This document shows positions 28,201 through 34,725 of a stretch of 64,000 nucleotides of DNA, in pieces; position 1 is the stretch's first letter; every line of letters begins with the position of its first letter. Source of the stretch: Sphingobacterium sp. ML3W (lineage in GTDB: Bacteria > Bacteroidota > Bacteroidia > Sphingobacteriales > Sphingobacteriaceae); NCBI RefSeq assembly GCF_000747525.1, contig NZ_CP009278.1, positions 4,340,001 through 4,404,000 of the forward strand, written 5' to 3'. The notes under the pieces are model-generated. The model was not told the origin of the DNA. It ran no database searches and saw nothing but the letters and a program-made list of their open reading frames with translations. Made by a program: the position numbers and the translations under genes.

Positions 28201-28321
28201 CCAACAACTCCATTCCGGATTTATAAGCTTTGTTGATTTGTTGCCATTCTGTTTGCTGTGCTAAAGCTGGTGTCGCCATCAAACTTAGCGCAAACCCTAC
28301 CTGGTAAATCTTTTTATACAT
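25286..28321 (-). CDS. Large exported tetratricopeptide-repeat protein
   Basis: The 1011-aa protein has a signal peptide (residues 1-21, ending TPALAQ) followed by tandem TPR units along nearly the whole length. Examples are AYFQIGKSYYAKKDYVKAIEWF near 117 and PRALVTIGLVQYNQDN near 660. It is probably a periplasmic scaffold. As first gene of a run through the barrel protein, HU-SPOR, ExbB, ExbD, TonB-like and folC genes, it is likely part of an envelope complex. A specific function is not known to me. Confidence 0.88.
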   Translation of the reverse strand: MYKKIYQVGFALSLMATPALAQQTEWQQINKAYKSGMELLERGKFTSASEQFNRVEALRTKSSLQLDETEELTLLKENVRYFQAVCALELGETDAEAQFLKYIKDYPASANAKAAYFQIGKSYYAKKDYVKAIEWFTKIDSKNLAGKESIEYRFKLGYSYFTTKDYTAAKPLFEALKDQRSEYQEASIYYHAYLCYLDAEYKTALNEFERLNGSKTFETSYPYYITALYFLDKRYDDVLDYALPILQSTKQENETDMFRIVAATYFIKGDLKSSKNYYDKFQAQDQGKTQNNQDSYQIGYIAYKLKDYDKAITELEKMTDPDAYYQSAMITLGDAFLKKGNKQAARNAFFKASKLDFDKDLQEEGLFNYAKLSYELEFHQVALASTQEYLKTYPRSKRQEEAKTLLAEVLLSTKNYREAVDILETIQKRGKEANVAYQKVTYYRGLEYYNERAFENAISLFMRSEANRYDEEIYALTTYWKAEAMYEVRKYGEAVTNFNKFLRLPAASKTDVYNYANYALAYAAFRNANYNTAANYFERFLATGGTKGIELNTRNDAVARLGDSYFSAKNYGKAMVQYDKLINAKAASQDYALFQRGIIQGLQGNNDAKIATLNSVIAKYPTSNYADDVSFEIPYTYFLMGQHDQAIAGLQTMVEKYPRSSYVPRALVTIGLVQYNQDNNEAALKTFQRVVDQYATTDEAKQAMRSIENIYLDNSDATGYIKYATGTNIGNLTTSEQDSRTFSTATTLFSRSNYQGAVEAVNAYFDKFPKPIQEKYARFIRAESNAALGHTDEALHDYNIILNDWTSAYTERTLVSVSRLYLKQKKYNEATQLLKKLELTSEYKSNYSYAINNLMVSYFEIGDYKEALNYTNAVRNYEKSSEEEIANASLYAGKAYLKQNKRAEALKEFNLAALKSRTVIGAEARYNVALMQYENKDYETAIKSAFDVSDSFSSYDYWVAKSFILMADAYIGKGDNFQAKSTLESVIENYDGNDDILPEAKSRLEKLNKKK

Positions 28322-28502
28322 AATATGTGAAATATTTTATACGTTTTATTGTTTTAATTGCGGCTACCTTGCTGAAAAATAGCGAAGTCAATTCCACAGT
28401 AATCTTCAAAGTACTAAATTAAGCCTAAAATAAGAAGTTTTGCTCAAAAGTTATTCACAATTGTTAACATTATCAATTCTATAACGTATTTAATACAAAA
28501 AA

Positions 28503-28539
28503 AATATGCCTGATTTAAAAATAAAAAACCAGGCATATT
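28503..28539 (-). terminator. pyrRB operon terminator
   Basis: A 10-bp stem (28503-28512 with 28530-28539) is followed on the minus strand by eight T residues, 24 bases after the pyrB stop. Confidence 0.85.
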
Positions 28540-28562
28540 GTTCGGTGGTGACTTATGAAATA

Positions 28563-29501
28563 CTAACCACGTTGTCCCGCCAATAGATATAGTACAGCCA
28601 TGCGGACTGCAACCCCATTTTCAACTTGATCCAATATAATGGAATGTGAACTATCCGCTACATCGGATGTAATTTCGACCCCTCTGTTGATTGGACCGGG
28701 ATGCATAATGGTAATTTCTTTATCCAGTGAATCCAATAAGCCTTTATTTAAGCCATAAAGCATAGCATACTCCCGAATGGATGGGAAGTAAGCAATATCT
28801 TGTCTTTCCAATTGTATGCGCAACATGTTTGCCACATCGCACCAATTCAAAGCTTTCATCAGGTCATGTTCTACCTTAACCCCTAACGAGGTGATGTACT
28901 TCGGAATTAATGTGGTTGGTCCACAAACCATGACTTCTGCACCTTGTTTTTGAAGACATAGGATGTTAGAAAGTGCCACGCGTGAATGTGTAATATCGCC
29001 GATAATAGCGACTTTACGACCTGCTACATCACCGAAACGCTCGCGTATAGAGAATGAATCCAATAAAGCTTGAGTTGGGTGTTCATGTGCTCCATCACCA
29101 GCATTTACGATCTGTGCATCCACGTGTTTACTTAAAAACGTACCTGCTCCTGCATAAGGGTGGCGCATCACGATCATATCGACCTTCATCGCTAATATAT
29201 TATTAACCGTATCGATTAGGGTCTCCCCTTTGCTTACCGAAGATGATGATGCTGAAAAGTTGACGATATCTGCTGAGAGCCTTTTTTCTGCTAACTCAAA
29301 TGATAAACGAGTACGTGTTGAATTTTCAAAAAAGACATTTGCGATCGTAATATCACGCAGTGAAGGAACTTTTTTGATTGGCCTATTTAAAATTTCTTTA
29401 AAGTTGCTTGCTGTATTTAAAATCAATTGAATATCAGATTCGTTCAAATCTTTGATTCCTAACAAATGACGTGTACTTAATTGTTCAGCTGTTGATGACA
29501 T
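28563..29501 (-). CDS. pyrB: Aspartate carbamoyltransferase catalytic chain
   Basis: The 312-aa protein catalyses carbamoyl phosphate plus aspartate to carbamoyl aspartate, the committed step of pyrimidine synthesis. Signature residues are FENSTRTRLSFELAEKRL near 53 (carbamoyl-phosphate binding), GDGAHEHPTQALLD near 135, and MHPGPINRGVEI near 269. No regulatory chain (pyrI) is adjacent. It lies 27 bases after pyrR in the same operon and ends at a strong terminator. Its expression probably now depends on the integrated element upstream. Confidence 0.96.
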   Translation of the reverse strand: MSSTAEQLSTRHLLGIKDLNESDIQLILNTASNFKEILNRPIKKVPSLRDITIANVFFENSTRTRLSFELAEKRLSADIVNFSASSSSVSKGETLIDTVNNILAMKVDMIVMRHPYAGAGTFLSKHVDAQIVNAGDGAHEHPTQALLDSFSIRERFGDVAGRKVAIIGDITHSRVALSNILCLQKQGAEVMVCGPTTLIPKYITSLGVKVEHDLMKALNWCDVANMLRIQLERQDIAYFPSIREYAMLYGLNKGLLDSLDKEITIMHPGPINRGVEITSDVADSSHSIILDQVENGVAVRMAVLYLLAGQRG

Positions 29502-29528
29502 TTTATAATGTATTCAGATTTTCTTATT

Positions 29529-30077
29529 CTATTTTTTATCTGTTACCAAGATGATACTATCTTGATTATCCGACTCCTGCCAGTTCACAATTACTTTCTG
29601 TGAATCAATAGAATCTACTTGTATTCCGATATAATCGGGTTGGATGGGAATCTGTCTTGAAAAACGGCGATCTACCAAAACCAATAGTTCCATACGCTCA
29701 GCCCGGCCGAATGTTTGGATTGCATCCATTGCGGAACGAATGGTTCGACCAGTCCAAAGGACGTCATCCATTAAAATTACCTTTTTACCTTCTACAATAA
29801 AATTGATGTTTGTGCTGTTAGCTAAAATGGGACCATCGTTACCTTTTCGACGAAAATCGTCACGATAAAATGTGATATCCAAATCACCACTTAAAATTGA
29901 TATACCCAACATTTTCTCTAGTTCTTTGACAATGCATTTGGCTAAGAAAGTTCCACGAGGTTGTATACCAATTATAACTGTGTTTGAAAAATCTCCATGA
30001 TTCTCAATCAATTGACGACAAAGTCTTTGAATGGTAATCTGAAATTTTGGTCCATCTAATAAAATCGACTGCTTCAT
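29529..30077 (-). CDS. pyrR: PyrR-like bifunctional pyr operon regulator / uracil phosphoribosyltransferase
   Basis: The 182-aa protein is a type I phosphoribosyltransferase of the PyrR group, with the PRPP-binding loop VILMDDVLWTGRTIRSAMDAI near residues 99-119 and IIGIQPRGTFLAK near 35. PyrR senses uridine nucleotides and, in Gram-positive bacteria, binds pyr leader RNA to cause attenuation. RNA binding in Bacteroidota is not established to my knowledge. The left attachment repeat of the integrated element begins 47 bases upstream of its start, and no TAnnTTTG box is seen in that gap. Confidence 0.92.
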   Translation of the reverse strand: MKQSILLDGPKFQITIQRLCRQLIENHGDFSNTVIIGIQPRGTFLAKCIVKELEKMLGISILSGDLDITFYRDDFRRKGNDGPILANSTNINFIVEGKKVILMDDVLWTGRTIRSAMDAIQTFGRAERMELLVLVDRRFSRQIPIQPDYIGIQVDSIDSQKVIVNWQESDNQDSIILVTDKK

Positions 30078-30123
30078 TATATTAGTTGTAACTACTTGAT
30101 TGTGAGTTGTTTTAATTTTTAAC

Positions 30124-30145
30124 GTGTACCAAAATGTGTACCTAA
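30124..30145. repeat. Left attachment-site direct repeat (attL)
   Basis: The site reads GTGTACC-AAAAT-GTGTACCTAA, so it also contains an internal 7-base direct repeat with a 12-base period. It begins 3 bases beyond the stop codon of the 168-aa gene and matches 21 of 22 bases of 34644-34665 in the same orientation. Confidence 0.75.
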
Positions 30146-30148
30146 GGG

Positions 30149-30655
30149 CTACCCCTCCTTACTTTTCGCTTTAGCTGTAGCTTTAGCGTACTGATTAAGT
30201 TTTTTCAAATTTCGCATTTTTCTATCATTATCCCTACCATTATCTTTATCTTTTTTCAAATTATTAATAAATAACTCTTCATATACTTCTTTAGCAATAC
30301 TATTGGAATTGGTGATATTGTATTTTGCTAAAGTATTTTCAACTATTTTAAAAATTGATAAAGATTTGGATTCTTCAAAATGATATTCTAGGTGCTGATA
30401 ATCTATGTATATTTCTCGTATACTTTCTTTAAAATTACTAATAAGAATAGATAGATATAAATCATCTTCATTTCTATAAATCATATCTTTAGACATTATT
30501 TCTTTCAATTTAGAATCTAAATATTCAAAAATTTCTAAATAATCTTGATTGATTAGGTTATAGGCTAAAACCTGCATTTCCGACTCAGGAAGATATTTAG
30601 AAATTAAAAAAAGATGACTAGCTGGCGCTAAAAGATTATGTACAACTTGTTTCAT
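30149..30655 (-). CDS. Hypothetical protein of the integrated element (168 aa)
   Basis: I do not recognise this protein. It has a mostly helical, acidic N-terminal 130 residues and a strongly basic C-terminal tail (about 133-168, rich in Lys and Asn) that could bind nucleic acid. No signal peptide or transmembrane helix is visible. It follows the XRE gene by 44 bases on the same strand, so the two form one transcript reading out of the element toward pyrR. It may be a regulatory or maintenance partner of the XRE protein; there is no direct evidence. Confidence 0.7.
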   Translation of the reverse strand: MKQVVHNLLAPASHLFLISKYLPESEMQVLAYNLINQDYLEIFEYLDSKLKEIMSKDMIYRNEDDLYLSILISNFKESIREIYIDYQHLEYHFEESKSLSIFKIVENTLAKYNITNSNSIAKEVYEELFINNLKKDKDNGRDNDRKMRNLKKLNQYAKATAKAKSKEG

Positions 30656-30699
30656 GCACTAAATTATTATTATAAAAAAGATTAAATATTTTAAAAAGC

Positions 30700-30924
30700 T
30701 CAAAAATCCATTCTTATTAAAAAATCTTTTAAGCTAATTTCTAGACCTTTAGAAATTTCATATAGGTAAAAAATTGATGGATTAATATTACCAGCTTCAA
30801 GTCTTTGGATAGACTGCTGGTCTTTATTTATTCGGTGTGCAAGTTTTCGCTGAGACAAGCCCTTTTCAACCCTAATTTCTTTAATCAATACACCTACTTT
30901 CTTAAGAACTGATTCTTTATCCAT
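30700..30924 (-). CDS. XRE-family helix-turn-helix regulator
   Basis: The 74-aa protein starts at ATG 30924; the 13 extra upstream codons open with a hydrophobic stretch unlike the family, so they are rejected. Its Cro/CI-type HTH spans about residues 10-65 (IKEIRVEKGLSQRKLAHRI, then QQSIQRLEAGNINPS). It is probably the element's repressor, controlling itself and the divergent small genes. It is divergent from the 94-aa gene, with about 100 bases between the starts. Confidence 0.88.
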   Translation of the reverse strand: MDKESVLKKVGVLIKEIRVEKGLSQRKLAHRINKDQQSIQRLEAGNINPSIFYLYEISKGLEISLKDFLIRMDF

Positions 30925-30973
30925 AATCAGATAAATGACGAAGTTATAAAGGACAAAACACACAACGGATTAG

Positions 30974-31004
30974 TTGTATTTTGAGAAATATTTATTTACT
31001 TTTG
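30974..31004 (+). promoter_or_regulatory. Promoter for the element's small secreted-protein genes
   Basis: TTG (30974-30976), 20 bases, then TACTTTTG (30997-31004) fits the Bacteroidota consensus, and the first gene begins 22 bases later. The region is shared with the divergent XRE gene and is a likely operator site. Confidence 0.65.
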
Positions 31005-31025
31005 CTCACAGTTAATCAATTTTAA

Positions 31026-31310
31026 ATGAAAAATATTATTAAAATCATATTGGTAGGCGGTCTACTCGTCTTTACAATAAATTTCTTTTTCAACAAATCC
31101 ACAGAAGAATTAGCAAAAGAAGTATGTGATTGTTATAAAACTGTCCGAAAAATTCAAAATTTCGATGAAAAACTAAAAAAAGGTGCGGAATGTAAAAATC
31201 TTTACATGGACAATCTAGATAAAGTCAATGAGATAGCTAGCGATATGGATTACGAACAAACCAAACAAGAGATGGCGAAATTCACATTAATATTGGAAAA
31301 ATGTCAATAA
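31026..31310 (+). CDS. Small exported or membrane-anchored protein with four cysteines
   Basis: The 94-aa protein has an N-terminal hydrophobic segment (about residues 4-22), which would be a membrane anchor or signal peptide. A helical, charged domain with four Cys residues follows (VCDCYK near 42, then AECKN and a final EKCQ). The four cysteines could form disulfides outside the cytoplasm. Family unknown to me. It has a good promoter and lies 39 bases upstream of the lipoprotein gene. Confidence 0.65.
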   Translation: MKNIIKIILVGGLLVFTINFFFNKSTEELAKEVCDCYKTVRKIQNFDEKLKKGAECKNLYMDNLDKVNEIASDMDYEQTKQEMAKFTLILEKCQ

Positions 31311-31349
31311 GAATATTAATATTTTAAATTATTAAATTTATATAAAATT

Positions 31350-31625
31350 ATGAAATCATTAATCTTAGCCCTTGTCTTATCATTTACCTCAATTACTTTT
31401 ATAGGATGCACGGGTGCATCTGACAATAGCGAAAATACTTCTGCAACATCAAATGTGTGTAAACGTTGTGAAGGTAGCGGAGTAATTGCAACTTACAGTA
31501 CACTAGGCTGTAAAGACCCAATAAACCATTACCAAGGAGATTGTAAAGCTGAGGAACATACCTCCAGTTGCACTGCCTCAGGCTCAAAAACTTGTCCTTG
31601 CTGTCATGGCTCAGGAAAACTCTAA
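31350..31625 (+). CDS. Cys-rich lipoprotein with DnaJ-type CxxCxGxG motifs
   Basis: The 91-aa protein has a lipoprotein signal with lipobox TFIGC (Cys near residue 20). The mature part holds CKRCEGSGV near 37-45 and CPCCHGSGKL at the end. These are two CxxCxGxG zinc-finger motifs like those of the DnaJ central domain, without a J domain. Zinc or substrate binding on the cell surface is inference. It is probably co-transcribed with the 94-aa gene and may be the element's cargo. Confidence 0.7.
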   Translation: MKSLILALVLSFTSITFIGCTGASDNSENTSATSNVCKRCEGSGVIATYSTLGCKDPINHYQGDCKAEEHTSSCTASGSKTCPCCHGSGKL

Positions 31626-31633
31626 TAAAAAAA

Positions 31634-31652
31634 AGCCCCTACATAAGGGGCT
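31634..31652 (-). terminator. Terminator of the initiator gene
   Basis: AGCCCCT and AGGGGCT form a 7-bp stem with a 5-base loop. Read on the minus strand, it is followed by eight T residues. It also separates the convergent lipoprotein gene. Confidence 0.75.
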
Positions 31653-31728
31653 CTATATAAAAAAAAATTATTACAAAAATAACTGAACAACAGTTATTTA
31701 AAATTAATGATAGTATACTGCTTTAAAG

Positions 31729-32568
31729 CTATACAGCTTTTGCTAAGTACTTATCATTTAGACGTTTTTGATTAAAAATAAATTTGCTATCGATTACTAC
31801 AACCAAATTATATTTTATTTTAAACGCTTCGAGTTTATCCATATTTACTGTATTTTTATTCATATTTATTATATTAATATTTAATATATTATCATTTTCA
31901 AACTTATTAAATAGACCTATCCAATTGGAATACTGCAACTTATCTATTTCTTTTTGTTTCCTACTGTATGTGTTCCATTGTTTTGTTATATAAATTAAAG
32001 AACCTAGAAATGTTTTAATAGGCTCACAATAAGGCGTATCACTCAATAACCAAAATTCCTTTATTCTATGGGTAAAAACATCAATATTATATAAATTAAT
32101 TAATGCGTGCACATGCCAATTCCCTTTTTTATCCTCTTCATAAGTCCATATTGCTCTATCAATTATTTTTTGGCTATAGAGATGTTTAAAATATTTCTCG
32201 GTATATCTAACTAAACTCTTAAGTGACCTAGACTTTAAATGTTGCATTGGTAATTTAAAATCATCACTTAAACCCTTATTTATTTCTTTTATTTGTCTAT
32301 TTACTGAATTGATGTTATCGTTCAAATTTGAGGTTAAAATATCTTCCTTTAGAACACAAAAATGTGAGAATAAAAAATGTCCAAAGAAATTTACGTATTC
32401 ATCCCTGTAATTCAATTCATCTTGCTTACGAAGCGCATATTCATTTTCCAACCTTTGCGTTATACGTGCAATTTGACGACTAATCTTTTTTACAGTATTA
32501 TAATAATGGGCATCATACTGCTTCCGTACATTATTCTTATGTTCATCGGGCATCTTATTTCTTCCCAT
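31729..32568 (-). CDS. HUH-endonuclease-like replication initiator (Rep-like)
   Basis: The 279-aa protein carries a His-hydrophobic-His motif in EEDKKGNWHVHALINL (His near 152 and 154, preceded by Glu) and, about 39 residues later, LIYITKQW with a Tyr-x-x-Lys (Tyr near 193). Acidic residue, HUH and YxxK in this order are the hallmark of rolling-circle Rep and HUH nucleases, where Tyr nicks one DNA strand. A clear motif I is not seen, so the call is moderate. The gene overlaps the small basic gene upstream by 14 bases. It could drive episomal replication or mobilisation of the element. Confidence 0.6.
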   Translation of the reverse strand: MGRNKMPDEHKNNVRKQYDAHYYNTVKKISRQIARITQRLENEYALRKQDELNYRDEYVNFFGHFLFSHFCVLKEDILTSNLNDNINSVNRQIKEINKGLSDDFKLPMQHLKSRSLKSLVRYTEKYFKHLYSQKIIDRAIWTYEEDKKGNWHVHALINLYNIDVFTHRIKEFWLLSDTPYCEPIKTFLGSLIYITKQWNTYSRKQKEIDKLQYSNWIGLFNKFENDNILNINIINMNKNTVNMDKLEAFKIKYNLVVVIDSKFIFNQKRLNDKYLAKAV

Positions 32569-32707
32569 TATCTATTTTATTTAATTGTCTCTTTAATTTA
32601 GTTATAGTTTGATAATAATATTTATTGTACAAGCTTTCCGTTATTTTCAATTGCTCAAAGGTTTTGACCCTTGGTCTACCTCTTGATTTTAATCTTAATT
32701 CATTCAT
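32555..32707 (-). CDS. Small basic protein with AT-hook-like RGRPR motif
   Basis: The 50-aa protein is read from ATG 32707. It contains the AT-hook-like core SRGRPRVK near residues 8-15, followed by a helix with YNKYYYQTITKLKRQLNKID. That helix resembles residues 18-37 of the overlapping initiator (about 8 of 20 identical). It overlaps the initiator start by 14 bases, suggesting translational coupling. A DNA-binding accessory role at the origin is inference. Confidence 0.55.
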   Translation of the reverse strand: MNELRLKSRGRPRVKTFEQLKITESLYNKYYYQTITKLKRQLNKIDNGKK

Positions 32708-32752
32708 TTTAAATATATTAAAAAATAAATCGTGGACACTTTTTTTACACAA

Positions 32753-33277
32753 CTAATTGTTGGGTATCCATTAAGCTCCAACGATTTATTTAGGTATTAA
32801 ACCTTGACAATAAATAGTTCATAAAGCTATTTTTTGGTAGTTTATTTTTTAATAAAAAATCAAATAAAAAGTAACCGACTGATTATCAATTAGAATTATT
32901 TTTAAATAAATCATAAGACTTAAAATAAAAGCACGAAAAAAAAATCAAAAAAATTTTTAATGCCTAATTTAAACATGTAGCCGCTCATATAGTAATAACA
33001 AGTCGCTTTACAGTATCAAATAAGCGGATACTATCAAATAAATGACAATAATCGTCTGTTCAAGCACTATGTATTAGCTAAATTATTTGAGGTTATTTCG
33101 AAATAAAATGAGGTTATTACGAGGTTTTTAATAATACTTTTTCACATTAATGATTATATAACTGATGAATTTTATTATATAACATGGTGGGTCAATAAAG
33201 TACACCCAGTTAAGACAAATAAGGCTGTGTAGTGATATAATTAACCAATTTCATTACCAATATAAATAAATTAAAAA
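32753..33277. other. Repeat-rich non-coding region of the element, candidate origin
   Basis: About 520 bases of AT-rich DNA without a convincing gene. It contains TATCAAATAA twice (33014-33023 and 33032-33041, 18-base period). GAGGTT occurs three times at 33089, 33110 and 33121 (spacings 21 and 11), the first two within a 14-base repeat with one mismatch. CCGCT/AGCGG inverted arms and a short palindrome CAAC-TAATT-GTTG are also present. Proximity to the initiator gene suggests an origin or regulatory array; this is inference. Confidence 0.45.
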
Positions 33278-33295
33278 AAGCCCATATAAGGGCTT
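33278..33295 (-). terminator. Terminator of the recombinase gene
   Basis: AAGCCC and GGGCTT form a 6-bp stem with a 6-base loop, followed on the minus strand by a T run, 42 bases beyond the integrase stop. Confidence 0.65.
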
Positions 33296-33336
33296 AAATT
33301 GATTAGGAATTTACATCGGCGTACCATATTGACGTA

Positions 33337-34605
33337 CTATTTAAATACAGGTAGTGGAGGGAATTCTATTTTTTTTGCCTTGTAGTCTTTCGCATACGTA
33401 CCTAGCTGTTTAACATCCCTATGCCCTGTGATACTTATGATTTGATTTGCACTAAAGCCATTGTCCATCAAAAATTTAATACCTGAATGCTTTGCACTAT
33501 AAAGTGTCGTATTAGCATGTATTAACGTAGGTATATTAGCTTTTAATTTAGTTTTTTTTAGGTTGGAAAATAGTGCACTGAATGTGTTTGCCCTGCTTTG
33601 TACAGAACCAAATAATTGTATTTTACCATCAACTCTTCCAAATAGAAAATCTGTTGGAAGTACATTATTTGAATCTAAATAATCTATTAATATTTGTCTA
33701 AGATGCGGTGCTATTGTAATTGTTACCTCTTCATTATTTTTTATTATTGATGCAGGCAGATAGATTAAATTCCTCTCTAAATCAATAAATTCTCTTTTAA
33801 TTTGCACTAAAGTTTCAACCCGATTTAAAGTGAAAAAGATAAATTGATACATTACACCTAAATAATAATTTGATGCCTTTAATTCATTTACTAATGCTTC
33901 TAAATCTTCGACATTAGTTGCTTTATGTATCTGTGTTTTTCCTACATCTATATTTTTAAAAGTCTTCATAGGGTTGATAATATCCAAATCTTTGAAGTTA
34001 ATAAGGTGATTATAAAAGCCTACAAAAAACCTATTATAATCATCTCTGTATTTTTTTGAAAATGGTTTTTTATTTTCAGTAGTAGAGAATAAATATGTAT
34101 AAAAATCTGAAATATGAAACTTATCCACTTTTGTTAGTTCAATTCCTTCCAAATTATTTAATTCTAGCCAGTTTTCAAACCCATTAACCTTACTTGTGTA
34201 TTGCAAGATTGACTTTGCATTAACTGTATTCTCATTCTCTTTAAATTGGATAAAATCCCTCATTAATTCAATGATTGACTTATCCTTCTCACCCACAAAA
34301 AAACAACCTTTATTAATATCAAAAATATCTGTTGTCAAATCTTGCTGGATTAACTCAATTCTTCTTTTTGCTAAAGCTTCCCTTTCTTTTATATTTTTCA
34401 ACACCACACCCGTAGCATTAACTTTCTTTTTACCTTGTAAATCTAATTGAAAAAACTTACTATCATTTAGCCCTTCGGAATCATAATATCGTTTTATTTT
34501 ACCTTTTGTATTGGTGTACTTAAAAGAAACTTTCCATATCCCCGTAGTTTTTTCTTTATTAATAAAGACTTTACCTATTTTATTTTCAATATTTTCAACT
34601 CTCAT
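33337..34605 (-). CDS. int: Tyrosine site-specific recombinase (integrase) of the element
   Basis: I use ATG 34605 (422 aa); a TTG two codons upstream is possible. An N-terminal arm-binding region, a SAM-like core-binding domain (about 110-205) and a catalytic domain (about 225-422) are present. Catalytic residues are Arg near 262 (TLNRVETL), a beta-hairpin Lys near 289, Lys-His in YSAKHSG near 372, His in ITGHRD near 395 and the nucleophile Tyr in GTYAKDY near 404. Box II has KH in place of the usual xxRH, a variant I know from Bacteroidota integrases. The start is 39 bases from the right attachment repeat. Confidence 0.93.
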   Translation of the reverse strand: MRVENIENKIGKVFINKEKTTGIWKVSFKYTNTKGKIKRYYDSEGLNDSKFFQLDLQGKKKVNATGVVLKNIKEREALAKRRIELIQQDLTTDIFDINKGCFFVGEKDKSIIELMRDFIQFKENENTVNAKSILQYTSKVNGFENWLELNNLEGIELTKVDKFHISDFYTYLFSTTENKKPFSKKYRDDYNRFFVGFYNHLINFKDLDIINPMKTFKNIDVGKTQIHKATNVEDLEALVNELKASNYYLGVMYQFIFFTLNRVETLVQIKREFIDLERNLIYLPASIIKNNEEVTITIAPHLRQILIDYLDSNNVLPTDFLFGRVDGKIQLFGSVQSRANTFSALFSNLKKTKLKANIPTLIHANTTLYSAKHSGIKFLMDNGFSANQIISITGHRDVKQLGTYAKDYKAKKIEFPPLPVFK

Positions 34606-34643
34606 TACCAATCATTTAACAACTAATTTTCATTCAATTTCAT

Positions 34644-34665
34644 GTGTACCAAAAAGTGTACCTAA
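34644..34665. repeat. Right attachment-site direct repeat (attR)
   Basis: This matches 30124-30145 at 21 of 22 bases in the same orientation (A instead of T at position 12). It lies just upstream of the recombinase gene, where attachment sites are usually found. Confidence 0.75.
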
Positions 34666-34725
34666 CCTCTATTTAATGTATGTTTTTAGCACTTCTACAA
34701 TGGCATAAACACCGTTTAAAGTGTT

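Larger units (their letters stand above)
30124..34665. mobile_element. Integrated element of about 4.54 kb with tyrosine recombinase and HUH-type initiator
   Basis: The boundaries are two direct 22-base repeats differing at one base. Between them all genes differ in kind and base composition (very AT-rich) from the housekeeping genes on either side. Contents in order: a 168-aa unknown, an XRE regulator, a 94-aa membrane or secreted protein, a Cys-rich lipoprotein, an HUH initiator-like protein, a small basic protein, a repeat-rich non-coding region, and a tyrosine recombinase. No transfer relaxase, coupling protein or capsid gene is seen. It could be a mobilisable element, an integrated rolling-circle plasmid or a phage satellite. 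Confidence 0.75.

Noticed and set aside
30700..30963. Longer 87-aa start for the XRE regulator
   Set aside because: The extra 13 residues are a hydrophobic stretch unlike XRE N-termini; ATG 30924 gives a normal-length protein.
33001..33130. CRISPR array
   Set aside because: Only two or three short repeats with irregular 11-21-base spacing, no 28-36-base repeat units and no cas genes.
30124..34665. Insertion-sequence reading of the flanking repeats
   Set aside because: The flanking repeats are direct, 22 bases long and next to a tyrosine recombinase; there are no terminal inverted repeats or DDE transposase.
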